Source: Galbibacter sp048266365 (GTDB lineage: Bacteria > Bacteroidota > Bacteroidia > Flavobacteriales > Flavobacteriaceae). Taken from it: a DNA stretch of 64,000 bases. The translations under genes were made by a program, and so were the position numbers. Below the pieces are notes generated by a model that did no database searches, was not told the origin of the DNA, and saw only the letters and a list, made by a program, of their open reading frames with translations. Shown here in pieces: positions 46,591 through 54,906 of the stretch. How positions within the stretch are numbered: position 1 is the first letter of the stretch; each line of letters begins with the position of its first letter. The DNA lies in contig NZ_JBLWZP010000003.1 of NCBI RefSeq assembly GCF_048266365.1, positions 186,001 to 250,000 of the forward strand, read 5' to 3'.

Positions 46591-47624
46591 CCTGAAGTTA
46601 ATGAATTTCCTAAGGTCAGTGAAAATACCGCCAGTATTAAAATAAGTATAGCCAGTAGCAATATCATTATGGTGGGACGCCTGGATTGTTTCCATTCTCT
46701 CAGTGCAAGACCCGCTAGCATACTGAAAAGTACCAGCATCAACATATGGATGGCCCAACTAGTAAATTTATAGGCTCCCATTCGTACATGACCCAGTCCA
46801 TAGAAAAAGAATTGTGAGTACCACAACATTCCAGTGAGTATGGCAAACAAATAATTCCAATGCAATTTCGGTGCTTTTATGGTTTTAAACTCCCTCCAGG
46901 TTTTGGATTTATTATGAAGAAATATACAATACACTGCCGTAGTTACGAAGGCGCCCGTGTTAGAAAACAAATACACCACATTGGTCTGAAACCCTCCGGC
47001 TCCATGTTCAAATGCAATATCGGCTATAGGTTGTCCCTGGTCGATCGAAAAACCGTAAAGTGCAGAGAGCACCCCAGCCAATATAGACAAAGGCAAGCCT
47101 TTAGCCACTGAAAAATTTTCATCTTTGGTACCTTTAAATTTTAGTAAATCCAATTCTTTAAACCTGCCTGCTACACCACAAAGGGTAATTCCAATAACAC
47201 CCAACAGCATTCCAACAATTATCCAAATCGACCCAGATTGTTGTAATACCCATGCCAGTTCCCCTCTGACCAGAGGTGGCAACAAGGTTCCAACCACACA
47301 AGAAATTCCGATGGATATGGCATAGGTTAAGGAAAAACCCAAATAGCGAATCGTAAGTCCAAAAGCGGTACCACCGATACCATAAGCCATCCCGAGACCG
47401 AAAGATTTCCACATAGCATCAGTTGGAGCTTGCTCAAGCACCTCCATAAGGTTTGGAATGGTTATCCAAGCAACTATGATGGGAAGCAAAAACCAACACA
47501 CAAATGCCTGTGCCAACCAATAGGTTTGCCAGGACCATTGTCTTACTTTTTTTTGTGGGGTATAACAAAGGGCGGCGAAGGCAGCTCCAATAGCATGAAA
47601 TGCAACACCAGCTATAACACTCAT
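46587..47624 (-). CDS. rhaT: RhaT-type L-rhamnose:proton symporter
   Basis: A 345-residue inner-membrane protein with ten hydrophobic segments. It matches the RhaT family: VAFHAIGAAFAALCYTPQKK, WQTYWLAQAFVCWFLLPI, GMAYGIGGTAFGLTIRYLG and GMLWYSQFFFYGLGHVRMG. It imports L-rhamnose or a related 6-deoxysugar, consistent with the GH78 and GH106 rhamnosidases in the window. It overlaps the amidohydrolase stop by 4 bp (ATGA) and the Gfo/Idh start by 4 bp, indicating translational coupling. No rhaA, rhaB or rhaD gene lies beside it, so the classical isomerase pathway is not encoded here. Confidence 0.9.
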   Translation of the reverse strand: MSVIAGVAFHAIGAAFAALCYTPQKKVRQWSWQTYWLAQAFVCWFLLPIIVAWITIPNLMEVLEQAPTDAMWKSFGLGMAYGIGGTAFGLTIRYLGFSLTYAISIGISCVVGTLLPPLVRGELAWVLQQSGSIWIIVGMLLGVIGITLCGVAGRFKELDLLKFKGTKDENFSVAKGLPLSILAGVLSALYGFSIDQGQPIADIAFEHGAGGFQTNVVYLFSNTGAFVTTAVYCIFLHNKSKTWREFKTIKAPKLHWNYLFAILTGMLWYSQFFFYGLGHVRMGAYKFTSWAIHMLMLVLFSMLAGLALREWKQSRRPTIMILLLAILILILAVFSLTLGNSLTSG

Positions 47625-48481
47625 AATTTTAATTTTAAATTGTAGAACTCCGCAGCATTTTCAAAACACACGCCCTTTAATTCATTTTCCGTAAGTAAGT
47701 CAACCAAGGCATTCTCATACTGCTTCCAGGTATGGGTATAACTTCCAGCCAGTAGAGAAACCGGCCAATCCCCACCCAGAAAACAACGTTTGTAGCCAAA
47801 TTTACTAATAGCAAACTCCAGGTACTCGTAAATATCAGAAGCCAGCCACTGAAATGGACGACCGATTGTGGTGCCCAAGCCGGATATCTTTACATGTATA
47901 TTAGGATACCGGGAAGCTTTTTCCATGAGCGTACCCCAGCTGCCAAACTTTAATTTTTGTGCTATAGGTGGCTGATTTAAATGATCGAGCACAAGGCTTA
48001 AATTGGGTAGTTGCTCTGCCACTTTTATGGCAGTTTCTAAATGCTCCGGCAACACTCCTACCACATCGAAGGGCAACTCATTATCAGCCAATATTCCTAG
48101 GCTTTCCAGTACAGAGGCTTGCAATAGCCATTTAGGGTCAGATTCATTGTGAATAAGGTGTCTTACCCCTTTAAAATATAAGTTTTGAAGGTACTTCTGC
48201 TCAAGCAATTTTTCGCTTTGCCCAGGATCCGTCAGTGGAAGCCAACCGACCACGCCTTTTATCCAATCAGATTCCTCTGCTACTTTTAGCATATAAGCCG
48301 TATCCTGATCATTATTCGCAGCCTGTACAAGAATTCCATATTCCACAGTTGTGCCTTTGCGTTGCTGTTCCAATTCTTCCATGAAATAGGAGCGGTTTAG
48401 AATGCTGCTATCCCCTTCCAGCCACGGGTAACTGCCATTTTCCAAATCCCATAAATGGATATGTGTATCTATTATTTTCAT
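47621..48481 (-). CDS. Amidohydrolase-2 family lactonase-like enzyme
   Basis: A 286-residue cytoplasmic TIM-barrel hydrolase of the amidohydrolase-2 family. The metal-binding start IIDTHIHLWDLENG, the segment LSLVLDHLNQPPI and FLGGDWPVSLLAGSY are shared with L-fuconolactonase, L-rhamnonolactonase and PDC-hydrolase type enzymes. With rhaT 4 bp downstream and a Gfo/Idh dehydrogenase next, opening of a deoxysugar 1,4- or 1,5-lactone is the likely reaction. It starts right after the CoA-transferase stop with no gap. Substrate is inferred from context only. Confidence 0.85.
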   Translation of the reverse strand: MKIIDTHIHLWDLENGSYPWLEGDSSILNRSYFMEELEQQRKGTTVEYGILVQAANNDQDTAYMLKVAEESDWIKGVVGWLPLTDPGQSEKLLEQKYLQNLYFKGVRHLIHNESDPKWLLQASVLESLGILADNELPFDVVGVLPEHLETAIKVAEQLPNLSLVLDHLNQPPIAQKLKFGSWGTLMEKASRYPNIHVKISGLGTTIGRPFQWLASDIYEYLEFAISKFGYKRCFLGGDWPVSLLAGSYTHTWKQYENALVDLLTENELKGVCFENAAEFYNLKLKL

Positions 48482-49633
48482 CTAAATATTTTTTAACCCG
48501 AATTCTCGGGTAATTGCATCGGTATGTTCCCCTAACAAAGGTGCCCCTTGAGTAGCGGTTAATTTTTCTCCGTTAACCCTGATAGGACATCGCGTTGTTT
48601 TAAGGTTTAACCCCTGAGTAGTACTAACGGTCATTTCCATATCGAGTTCTTTATACCCCTGTTCATTAGTAAGCTCTTCAATAGTAAGCACCTTAGCACA
48701 CCAAATATCCGCAGCCTCCAAGATATCCAGCCAATATGTAATGGATTGGGTTTTTAAATGATCTGCCAACACTGCTTTTATCGCATCCCTCTCTCGGAAC
48801 CAGCGCTCAGGATCATCATACCTCTCAAGAGGCGGACAATTGAGGAGCTTGGCGAGTTGGGTTATATTTCCCATGGCAAGCGCCAAATAACCATCACTGG
48901 TTTCATATACCCCATAAGGCGCTGCGATATAGGCATGCGCGTGATTTTTATGGCTACGCTGCGGAAGTTCCTCCCCATCGTTTAAAAAAGTGGTAAACAC
49001 CTCAAACTGAAAATCTAGGGAGGTTTCCAGCATGCTCAGCTGCACCAGAGAACCCTTTGATGTCGCATCCCTTTTTAAAAGTGCTGCCAGTATTCCTTGT
49101 ACCAACTGTGCACCGGCAAGAATATCTACCACACTAACCCCCATAGGCGTTGGCAGTTTATCAGCTTCTCCGTTTAAATAAGGGATTCCCGTTATGGATT
49201 GTAATAACAAATCCTGACCAGGGAGTCCGCTCCATGGCCCTTGCTCTCCATAACCACTTATGCCAGCATAAATAATATCCGGTTTAATGCTTTTTACTTT
49301 TGAATATGAAAACCCCAGACGTTCCATAACACCTGGACGGAAATTATGGATCAGTACATCAGCTTTTTCAATCAGCCGATATACCTTCTGCCGGTCCTTT
49401 TCATCTTTCAGATCAGCCACAAAGCTTTCTTTATTTCGGTTAATGGTATGGAATAAAGTAGAATCACCACCAACCTCTACTTCCGACACATATAACTGAC
49501 GGCATATATCTCCCGTTAAAGGCTTTTCAATCTTAATCACACGAGCACCAAAATCCGCCAGACGAAGACTCGCAGATGGCCCTGATAAAAACTGAGAAAA
49601 ATCTACAATTGTAATGCCCTCCAATAATTTCAT
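48482..49633 (-). CDS. CaiB/BaiF family (class III) CoA-transferase, copy 2
   Basis: A 383-residue family III CoA-transferase. Start MKLLEGITIVDFSQFLSGPS at 49633; the longer frame would intrude into the upstream gene. Typical features: RLADFGARVIKIEKP, NRNKESFVADLKD, LIHNFRPGVMERLG and GLPGQDLLLQSITG, in which Asp141 matches the catalytic Asp of the class. It is paralogous along its whole length to the gene at 49665 and ends with a similar segment (TTRCPIRVNGEKL). The two may form a heteromer, as known for succinyl-CoA:malate CoA-transferase. The acid substrate is unknown, and the neighbours suggest a sugar-derived acid. Confidence 0.9.
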   Translation of the reverse strand: MKLLEGITIVDFSQFLSGPSASLRLADFGARVIKIEKPLTGDICRQLYVSEVEVGGDSTLFHTINRNKESFVADLKDEKDRQKVYRLIEKADVLIHNFRPGVMERLGFSYSKVKSIKPDIIYAGISGYGEQGPWSGLPGQDLLLQSITGIPYLNGEADKLPTPMGVSVVDILAGAQLVQGILAALLKRDATSKGSLVQLSMLETSLDFQFEVFTTFLNDGEELPQRSHKNHAHAYIAAPYGVYETSDGYLALAMGNITQLAKLLNCPPLERYDDPERWFRERDAIKAVLADHLKTQSITYWLDILEAADIWCAKVLTIEELTNEQGYKELDMEMTVSTTQGLNLKTTRCPIRVNGEKLTATQGAPLLGEHTDAITREFGLKNI

Positions 49634-49664
49634 GATGTTTGTCTTAATCGTTTCGTTGTTTCCA

Positions 49665-50819
49665 TTACAATGCAAACTCTTTTTGAATTTGATCTGTGTG
49701 TTGCCCCAGTTCAGGAGCAGGGCTTGCACCCCATAATACCGCTCCATCAATTCGAATGGGACAACGATTAGTTTTGATCGTTCTATCTTTAGCGATTTCA
49801 ATAAGCTGTTCAAGCTCCATTTGCTTATAGCCCTCTTCTTTTTTTAAGGTTTTCCAATTTTTTAATTCCGTAGCCCAAATCCCCTCTCTAAGGAATTTTT
49901 CCATCCAAAAACCTGCAGTCTCATGTTTGAAAAATATGGCCAATACCGCTTTTATTTCATCCCGTTTAGAAAATGCCATGGACTGGTCATAGGCCATAAG
50001 CCCTGCGCAATTAAGAGTAATTTTGAGATCCTCGAGCGGTATCATAGCCAGTGCGATATAGCTGTCCTTAGTCTGGTATATCCCATAGGGTGCAGCCAAT
50101 AAGGAATGTGCATTATTTTTTGCCGAGCGCTGCGGTAATTTTCCAGAGGTAAAATAGGTGGTAAAAAGTTCAAACTGAAAATCGATTAAAGATTCCAAAA
50201 GACTCACCTGAACCTTAACAGCCTTATTTTTTCGATTTCTATATAGTAAGCCTGCCAAAACAGCCTGTACAACCTGAGCTCCACACAACATATCTCCAAT
50301 GGCCAAACCAAAAGGAGTTGGCGCATCCTGATCATCACCGCTGGCATACATCAAACCGCTCATAGCCTGAAGTAATAAATCCTGACCCGGTTTTTTAGCC
50401 CATGGTCCATGAGATCCATAACCACTTATTTCTGCATACACAAGTCTGGAATTTACGGCATCTAGTTGATCAAAACCCAGTCCGAGTTTCTCCATTACCC
50501 CAGGTCTGAAGTTGTGAATAAGCACATCCGCCTTGGCGATTAATTTTTTGACTGATTCCAGCTCTGTATCCGACTTTAAATTGGCTATATAGCTTTCTTT
50601 ATTTCTATTTATGGTATGAAAGAGCAATGAATTATCTCCCACCCATTGATCCTTTATGGGTAATATCCGGCAAAGATCGCCTTTGTTTGGGTTTTCAATT
50701 TTAATCACCCTTGCCCCCATATCCGCCAGACGTAATCCTGCAGAAGGTCCGGAAAGGTATTGGCAAAACTCCAGTACCAAAATACCATCTAGCGGCTTTG
50801 AATTCTGCTTAATTGCCAT
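49665..50819 (-). CDS. CaiB/BaiF family (class III) CoA-transferase, copy 1
   Basis: A 384-residue paralogue of the 48482 gene. It keeps LADMGARVIKIENP, NRNKESYIANLKSD, LIHNFRPGVMEKLG and KKPGQDLLLQAMSG with the catalytic-type Asp147, and ends with TNRCPIRIDGAVLWG. Its first 11 bp overlap the end of the solute-binding-fold gene. Having two complete, catalytically plausible copies side by side argues for a heteromeric enzyme or for two related acid substrates. This is not a usual component of glycan loci. CoA donor and acceptor cannot be read from sequence. Confidence 0.9.
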   Translation of the reverse strand: MAIKQNSKPLDGILVLEFCQYLSGPSAGLRLADMGARVIKIENPNKGDLCRILPIKDQWVGDNSLLFHTINRNKESYIANLKSDTELESVKKLIAKADVLIHNFRPGVMEKLGLGFDQLDAVNSRLVYAEISGYGSHGPWAKKPGQDLLLQAMSGLMYASGDDQDAPTPFGLAIGDMLCGAQVVQAVLAGLLYRNRKNKAVKVQVSLLESLIDFQFELFTTYFTSGKLPQRSAKNNAHSLLAAPYGIYQTKDSYIALAMIPLEDLKITLNCAGLMAYDQSMAFSKRDEIKAVLAIFFKHETAGFWMEKFLREGIWATELKNWKTLKKEEGYKQMELEQLIEIAKDRTIKTNRCPIRIDGAVLWGASPAPELGQHTDQIQKEFAL

Positions 50820-51972
50820 AGATTAATTTCTTGCTATTTCTATATGCAGTATTTATTTTTTCCAATGACTTGACCTTCGATATTTTACCCAGTAAATAAT
50901 CATGAACATAATCCCCGGCCTCATCCTGAAAATCAAGATACCCGTGATAGCGAGGACGTAAATAAGCATTGTCCAGCGTAGCTATGGTACTTTGGAAAAA
51001 ATCAGCTGTAAGGATGTTATTTCGAGGATCCAACCATGCCTTCCGATGACCAGGTTGACCTCCATGCATAACATATTCAGTGCGTTGATAGTTTTCACTG
51101 GCCAGCATTTCAGCAAAGCGCACCGCTTCTTCCTTATAGGAACTAAAAGAGGAGATTGCCAGCCCTGTCCCCCCTAAGGTACTTCGCATCGGAACATCAT
51201 TATAGCTGACAATATTGGCATACCGCAATGGATATTGCGCATAGCCCTCCCTGGAGTAATTGGAATACCCATATGCAAAAGGACAATACCAAAACCGATT
51301 TGTGCGACTCATCAGCTCAGCTACCTTGATAGGATTGGCAGTAAAGAGCTCTTCATCTAACAGACTGTAAAATTCCTTCATACTTTCCAGTACCAATTCT
51401 CCGGTACTGTCTGGGACCACTTTATCTGTATCGGTAAAAGGTTTTTCTCCATGAATTTGGCTGAACATATAAAAATTCATCAGTAAGTCAATCGGTATTG
51501 AAGGCGCAGCCACCTTTCCTTTTTTGGCCAGTTGTAATACATCCTCCCAGGTGGTAGGTACAGGCGTCTCATATTGTTCAAGCAAGTCCGCTCTATAACT
51601 TGCTACAGGTGTAGCCGCATCAATCGCCAAAGCCCATTGATGTCCTTTATAGTTGTAGCTGTCATGAGAACCTCCTACTTGGTGGTCTTGTTGATTCTGC
51701 ATAAAATCCGCGGATAGATACTGATCTAAAGGTAACACACATTTGTTGTCGGCTGCACACCCCACCCAGGGGTGATCGATGATCAACAAATCATAATGTT
51801 CTGTAAGTTTTTCAATAGGATAATCAGCAAATTCTTGTAGAGTACGCTGTTTCCACTGAATTTCTACATCTGGATACAGCTCCTTGATCCGTTGTGAGCA
51901 GGCTTGTAGCGGAAGTATGCCCCTACTGTGTCCCCATGTGATCCCTTTTAATATTTTTGGTGCTTTACTCAT
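50809..51972 (-). CDS. Solute-binding-protein fold (family 1 type) without signal peptide
   Basis: A 387-residue protein resembling ABC extracellular solute-binding proteins: LQACSQRIKELYPDVEIQW, YDLLIIDHPWVGCAADN, YKGHQWALAIDAATPVASYR, PTTWEDVLQLAKKGKVAAP and LGGTGLAISSFSSYKEEAV. Unlike true binding proteins it starts MSKAPKILKGITWGHSRG, with no hydrophobic signal or lipobox. It overlaps the MaoC gene by 8 bp and the CoA-transferase gene by 11 bp, and no ABC permease or ATPase is nearby. It is therefore probably cytoplasmic, as an enzyme, carrier or regulator working with the CoA-transferase/MaoC pathway. A mis-set start is unlikely, because the upstream sequence is the MaoC coding end. Confidence 0.82.
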   Translation of the reverse strand: MSKAPKILKGITWGHSRGILPLQACSQRIKELYPDVEIQWKQRTLQEFADYPIEKLTEHYDLLIIDHPWVGCAADNKCVLPLDQYLSADFMQNQQDHQVGGSHDSYNYKGHQWALAIDAATPVASYRADLLEQYETPVPTTWEDVLQLAKKGKVAAPSIPIDLLMNFYMFSQIHGEKPFTDTDKVVPDSTGELVLESMKEFYSLLDEELFTANPIKVAELMSRTNRFWYCPFAYGYSNYSREGYAQYPLRYANIVSYNDVPMRSTLGGTGLAISSFSSYKEEAVRFAEMLASENYQRTEYVMHGGQPGHRKAWLDPRNNILTADFFQSTIATLDNAYLRPRYHGYLDFQDEAGDYVHDYLLGKISKVKSLEKINTAYRNSKKLIYGN

Positions 51973-52411
51973 CAGCGCTTTTTTCTGTTAGTAAAAGATG
52001 TTCACAAACCATTACCAGCTCATCATTTTGATTTAATACTTCTACTTTTTCAGTAACCAATCCAAATGCAGGTTTTTTATGAGGTTGTTTATCGGAGATC
52101 GTAATTTGAACTCTTATAGTGTCCCCAATAAAAACAGGTCTAATAAATCTCAGTCGTTCATACCCATAGGTCATAGCAACCTCATTAATAACACTGGCCG
52201 TCATACCAACAGCCACCGAAAAAATTAAAGTTCCGTGAGCAATACGCTGTTTAAACGCCTGTGTCTTACACCACTCAGCATCCATATGGTGCGGGAAAAA
52301 ATCTCCTGTCTGCCCTGCATGCATCACTATATCAGTCTCCGTAATGGTTCGACCCAAAGTTGATCTGGTCTGTCCCACCTCAAATTCTTCAAAATATTTT
52401 TTTGTAAACAT
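51965..52411 (-). CDS. MaoC-like hot-dog hydratase/dehydratase
   Basis: A 148-residue hot-dog-fold protein of the MaoC family. Family features: EFEVGQTRSTLGRTITETDI, HAGQTGDFFPHHMDAEW carrying the catalytic-type Asp37 and His41/42 (the usual Asn of the hydratase-2 motif is Phe here), RIAHGTLIFSVAVGM and RFIRPVFIGDTI. It should add or remove water on an enoyl-CoA type substrate. It overlaps the solute-binding-fold gene by 8 bp and is followed by two CoA-transferases. A CoA-activated sugar-acid dehydration route is a plausible reading; the substrate is unknown. Confidence 0.88.
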   Translation of the reverse strand: MFTKKYFEEFEVGQTRSTLGRTITETDIVMHAGQTGDFFPHHMDAEWCKTQAFKQRIAHGTLIFSVAVGMTASVINEVAMTYGYERLRFIRPVFIGDTIRVQITISDKQPHKKPAFGLVTEKVEVLNQNDELVMVCEHLLLTEKSADE

Positions 52412-52432
52412 GTAATCGTATTTTATAAGGCA

Positions 52433-54640
52433 CTATAGCGCCTTGTACTTAATTTTATATTCCCGGTCAGTCTCAATGGCAAGTTCATAAGCATCATCTC
52501 CAAGGGATTGAATTCCGGCAGCTCCACTGGGTGTGTTTCGACTTTTAAAAATCAGTTTACCCGCTCCCTTTATACCATTTATTTTAATTTCTCGTCGATC
52601 CGCATATACAGAAATAGGTCCCTTAGGTGTAGGTACCTTTCCCTCCATCCATTTCAAACCGCCCAAATTCGGACGAATTTCATAGGATGCATACCCTGGA
52701 GCTGTAGGTTGAACACCTAAATAATACCTACCGAAAAGATAGATCGGGCTTGCTCCCCATGCATGACATAAACTTTTACCGAATGGACGTCCATACATGG
52801 CCAGTTGCTCAACACCCTTTTCTGTGGGATCATATTTTTCCCAGAACGAAGTCGCTCCTAATTCTAGCATGCCTCCCCAGTAATCTCGGATTTCATCCAA
52901 AACATATTCCTGCTCGCCCAAGGCACATAAAGCCTCCAACTCATAAAAACGCATATAAGGCGTAGTGATTTGTTGCACCTGGTCATTAAGTAAAACATGT
53001 TCTTTGATCTGTGCCTCTTTTTCAGCATTCACATAATCAAAAAAGATAGCAAACATATTGGTATATCGCGTCACCTTATCGGTGAGTTCCCCTTCAACAC
53101 GGTTATGAATAAATGCCTGCTGCTCATCGGACCAAAATTCAGTCTGAATCTTCTGTTTTAAATCTTCAGCCAAACCATTATACCGCTTAACAGCATCAGG
53201 TTCCCCGTTAATCTCAGCACATATGGCCATAGTCTCTAAAGATCTTGCAAAAAGAAGTTGCTCAAAACTTACCTCTCCTTCCTTACTCAGACCATCAGCC
53301 CAATCGATAAATACCCAATCTCCAGGCAAACCTTCCACCATTCCATTTGCATTGCGTCGCTCTAAACAAAATTCCATCAGGGATTTCATTCGAGGATAGA
53401 TTTGTTTTATAAAATCCTCATCCCCCGAGAACAGATAATAATCGTAGATCCCCATAAACCAATAGAAGGAGTAATCCATAATCGTATTGATATGACTGTT
53501 CACCGGATCCTTGCCCCTTAAGGCGTAGGTAGTTCTTTTAACCGAAGGGTTATCATTAAATAAATAATAGTTCATCAAATAACTCTGATACGCATCTCCT
53601 GACCAGATCCAACGATCTCGTTTAATACCGTCTATAAAAAACTCCCTGGAAGTCAGATGCATGGTATAGGCCGAAACATCCCAGATTTCATTGAGCAGCT
53701 CATCGGAAGAGTTAAATGCTCCTTTGTACTCTAAAGGCAAGTACTCATATAGCATGGATACAGAATCCAATTGAATTCCGTCTTCGGGTTGTACATTGAC
53801 ATAACGAAAAGCCCTGCTTTGATCGATAAGAAAATCCGAAGCCTGACTGCCATCAAATTCCAATCGATCCAAGGTCTCACAAAACTCCTCAGAGCGAGCT
53901 TCTTCTTCTGACTCTCCGTAATATACATTCAGATCGCCAGAGCCTTCCAGACCGTGAAGTTTTACAAAACCAAAAGTTTCTTCTCCAAAATCAACAAGAT
54001 ATCCTTTCTTATGCGGTGTAATTTTAACAGCCTTTTTAGGTTTGGTTTCCAAACGGAACTCTGAAGGCAAATCCTCCTTATTGTCAAAATCCCAGCTCCC
54101 TACCTGATCCCAGTGGGTACCGGATTCTCCTGAGGTTCGCCCACTGGCATCAATCCATTCTTTATCCTCATAGGTAACCTCCCAGGAAGCGTCGGTAATC
54201 ACGTTATTTCCTTTTACAAATAAAGAGGGTGTTGCCTCTTGATTGTAAACCTTGATTGTTAGTATATGATCACCTGCGGGGATTTCGAGCGCCTTAGGAT
54301 CTCCGTAATACATTTTTCCATCCAATTGGATTTTAGCCTGACCCTCTGTATGGATTTCTACCACATCGTTTTGATCAAGCGATAGTTTCTTACGAAAGGT
54401 CACCAGGGAATAAGGACTGTAATAACGCCATAGCGGCGGGAAAAATGCCCCACGCTCCGTTCTTTTGGCTTGCATTTGATTACTCAACCAAATTTCATAA
54501 TCACCGGGATACCAAATCCAGGTCGCATCAGTATTTTTAGAATTATCCTGAGCATTTAGACTTGTAGGCACCACAAACAGTGCTAGTAAAATCATACCAA
54601 GTAAATACTCAACTTTTAATTTTTTAATAAAATTTCGCAT
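52433..54640 (-). CDS. GH78-type alpha-L-rhamnosidase
   Basis: A 735-residue secreted enzyme of the GH78 type. Signal peptide ends TSLNAQ. N-terminal beta-sandwich domains (YSLVTFRKKLSLDQ; DASWEVTYEDKEWIDAS) precede an (alpha/alpha)6 barrel with FFIDGIKRDRWIWSGDAYQ near 335-352, VEGLPGDWVFIDWADG and LGATSFWEKYDP, then a C-terminal sandwich with SLCHAWGASPIYLFGRY. The DG-KRDR-WSGD segment is the usual GH78 active-site wall; which Glu acts as acid is not settled here. It releases rhamnose, matching RhaT in the same operon. Start is ATG 54640; a TTG at 54643 is less likely. It heads the operon down to the CE15-like gene. Confidence 0.88.
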   Translation of the reverse strand: MRNFIKKLKVEYLLGMILLALFVVPTSLNAQDNSKNTDATWIWYPGDYEIWLSNQMQAKRTERGAFFPPLWRYYSPYSLVTFRKKLSLDQNDVVEIHTEGQAKIQLDGKMYYGDPKALEIPAGDHILTIKVYNQEATPSLFVKGNNVITDASWEVTYEDKEWIDASGRTSGESGTHWDQVGSWDFDNKEDLPSEFRLETKPKKAVKITPHKKGYLVDFGEETFGFVKLHGLEGSGDLNVYYGESEEEARSEEFCETLDRLEFDGSQASDFLIDQSRAFRYVNVQPEDGIQLDSVSMLYEYLPLEYKGAFNSSDELLNEIWDVSAYTMHLTSREFFIDGIKRDRWIWSGDAYQSYLMNYYLFNDNPSVKRTTYALRGKDPVNSHINTIMDYSFYWFMGIYDYYLFSGDEDFIKQIYPRMKSLMEFCLERRNANGMVEGLPGDWVFIDWADGLSKEGEVSFEQLLFARSLETMAICAEINGEPDAVKRYNGLAEDLKQKIQTEFWSDEQQAFIHNRVEGELTDKVTRYTNMFAIFFDYVNAEKEAQIKEHVLLNDQVQQITTPYMRFYELEALCALGEQEYVLDEIRDYWGGMLELGATSFWEKYDPTEKGVEQLAMYGRPFGKSLCHAWGASPIYLFGRYYLGVQPTAPGYASYEIRPNLGGLKWMEGKVPTPKGPISVYADRREIKINGIKGAGKLIFKSRNTPSGAAGIQSLGDDAYELAIETDREYKIKYKAL

Positions 54641-54906
54641 CAATATAGAGTTAAGCGCTAAAATTGCTAAAAATTCAATGGATGCTTATCCTCTACCTAC
54701 CTGTATGACATAAATAGTACAGTGTCTGGATGCACTGAAGCATGCTGGTTCTTGGTCAATATTGGGGATTACCCGATTTGGGAGAAAATCATATTTATAT
54801 ATATGGATCCGAAATTTACCTTTATCTTCAACCCAATTAAGCTCTCTAAATTTAGGAGTTGTTTCTATAAATAAAGCCGTATGCTGGTTTAAAATCACAT
54901 AGCTTT

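Noticed and set aside
45547..46758. Longer version of the Gfo/Idh gene starting at 46758
   Set aside because: The extra 56 residues overlap rhaT and show no homology; the family N-terminus starts at 46590.
48482..49813. Longer version of the CoA-transferase starting at 49813
   Set aside because: The extra 60 residues overlap the other CoA-transferase gene; the family start MKLLEGITIVDF lies at 49633.
54700..54722. CTGTA and TACAG half-sites upstream of GH78
   Set aside because: They resemble half of the shared element, but the arms are only 5 bp and the spacing differs from the susC sites.
54686..54898. Open frame of 70 codons upstream of GH78
   Set aside because: No family resemblance, no signal peptide and no good start context; more likely untranslated sequence.
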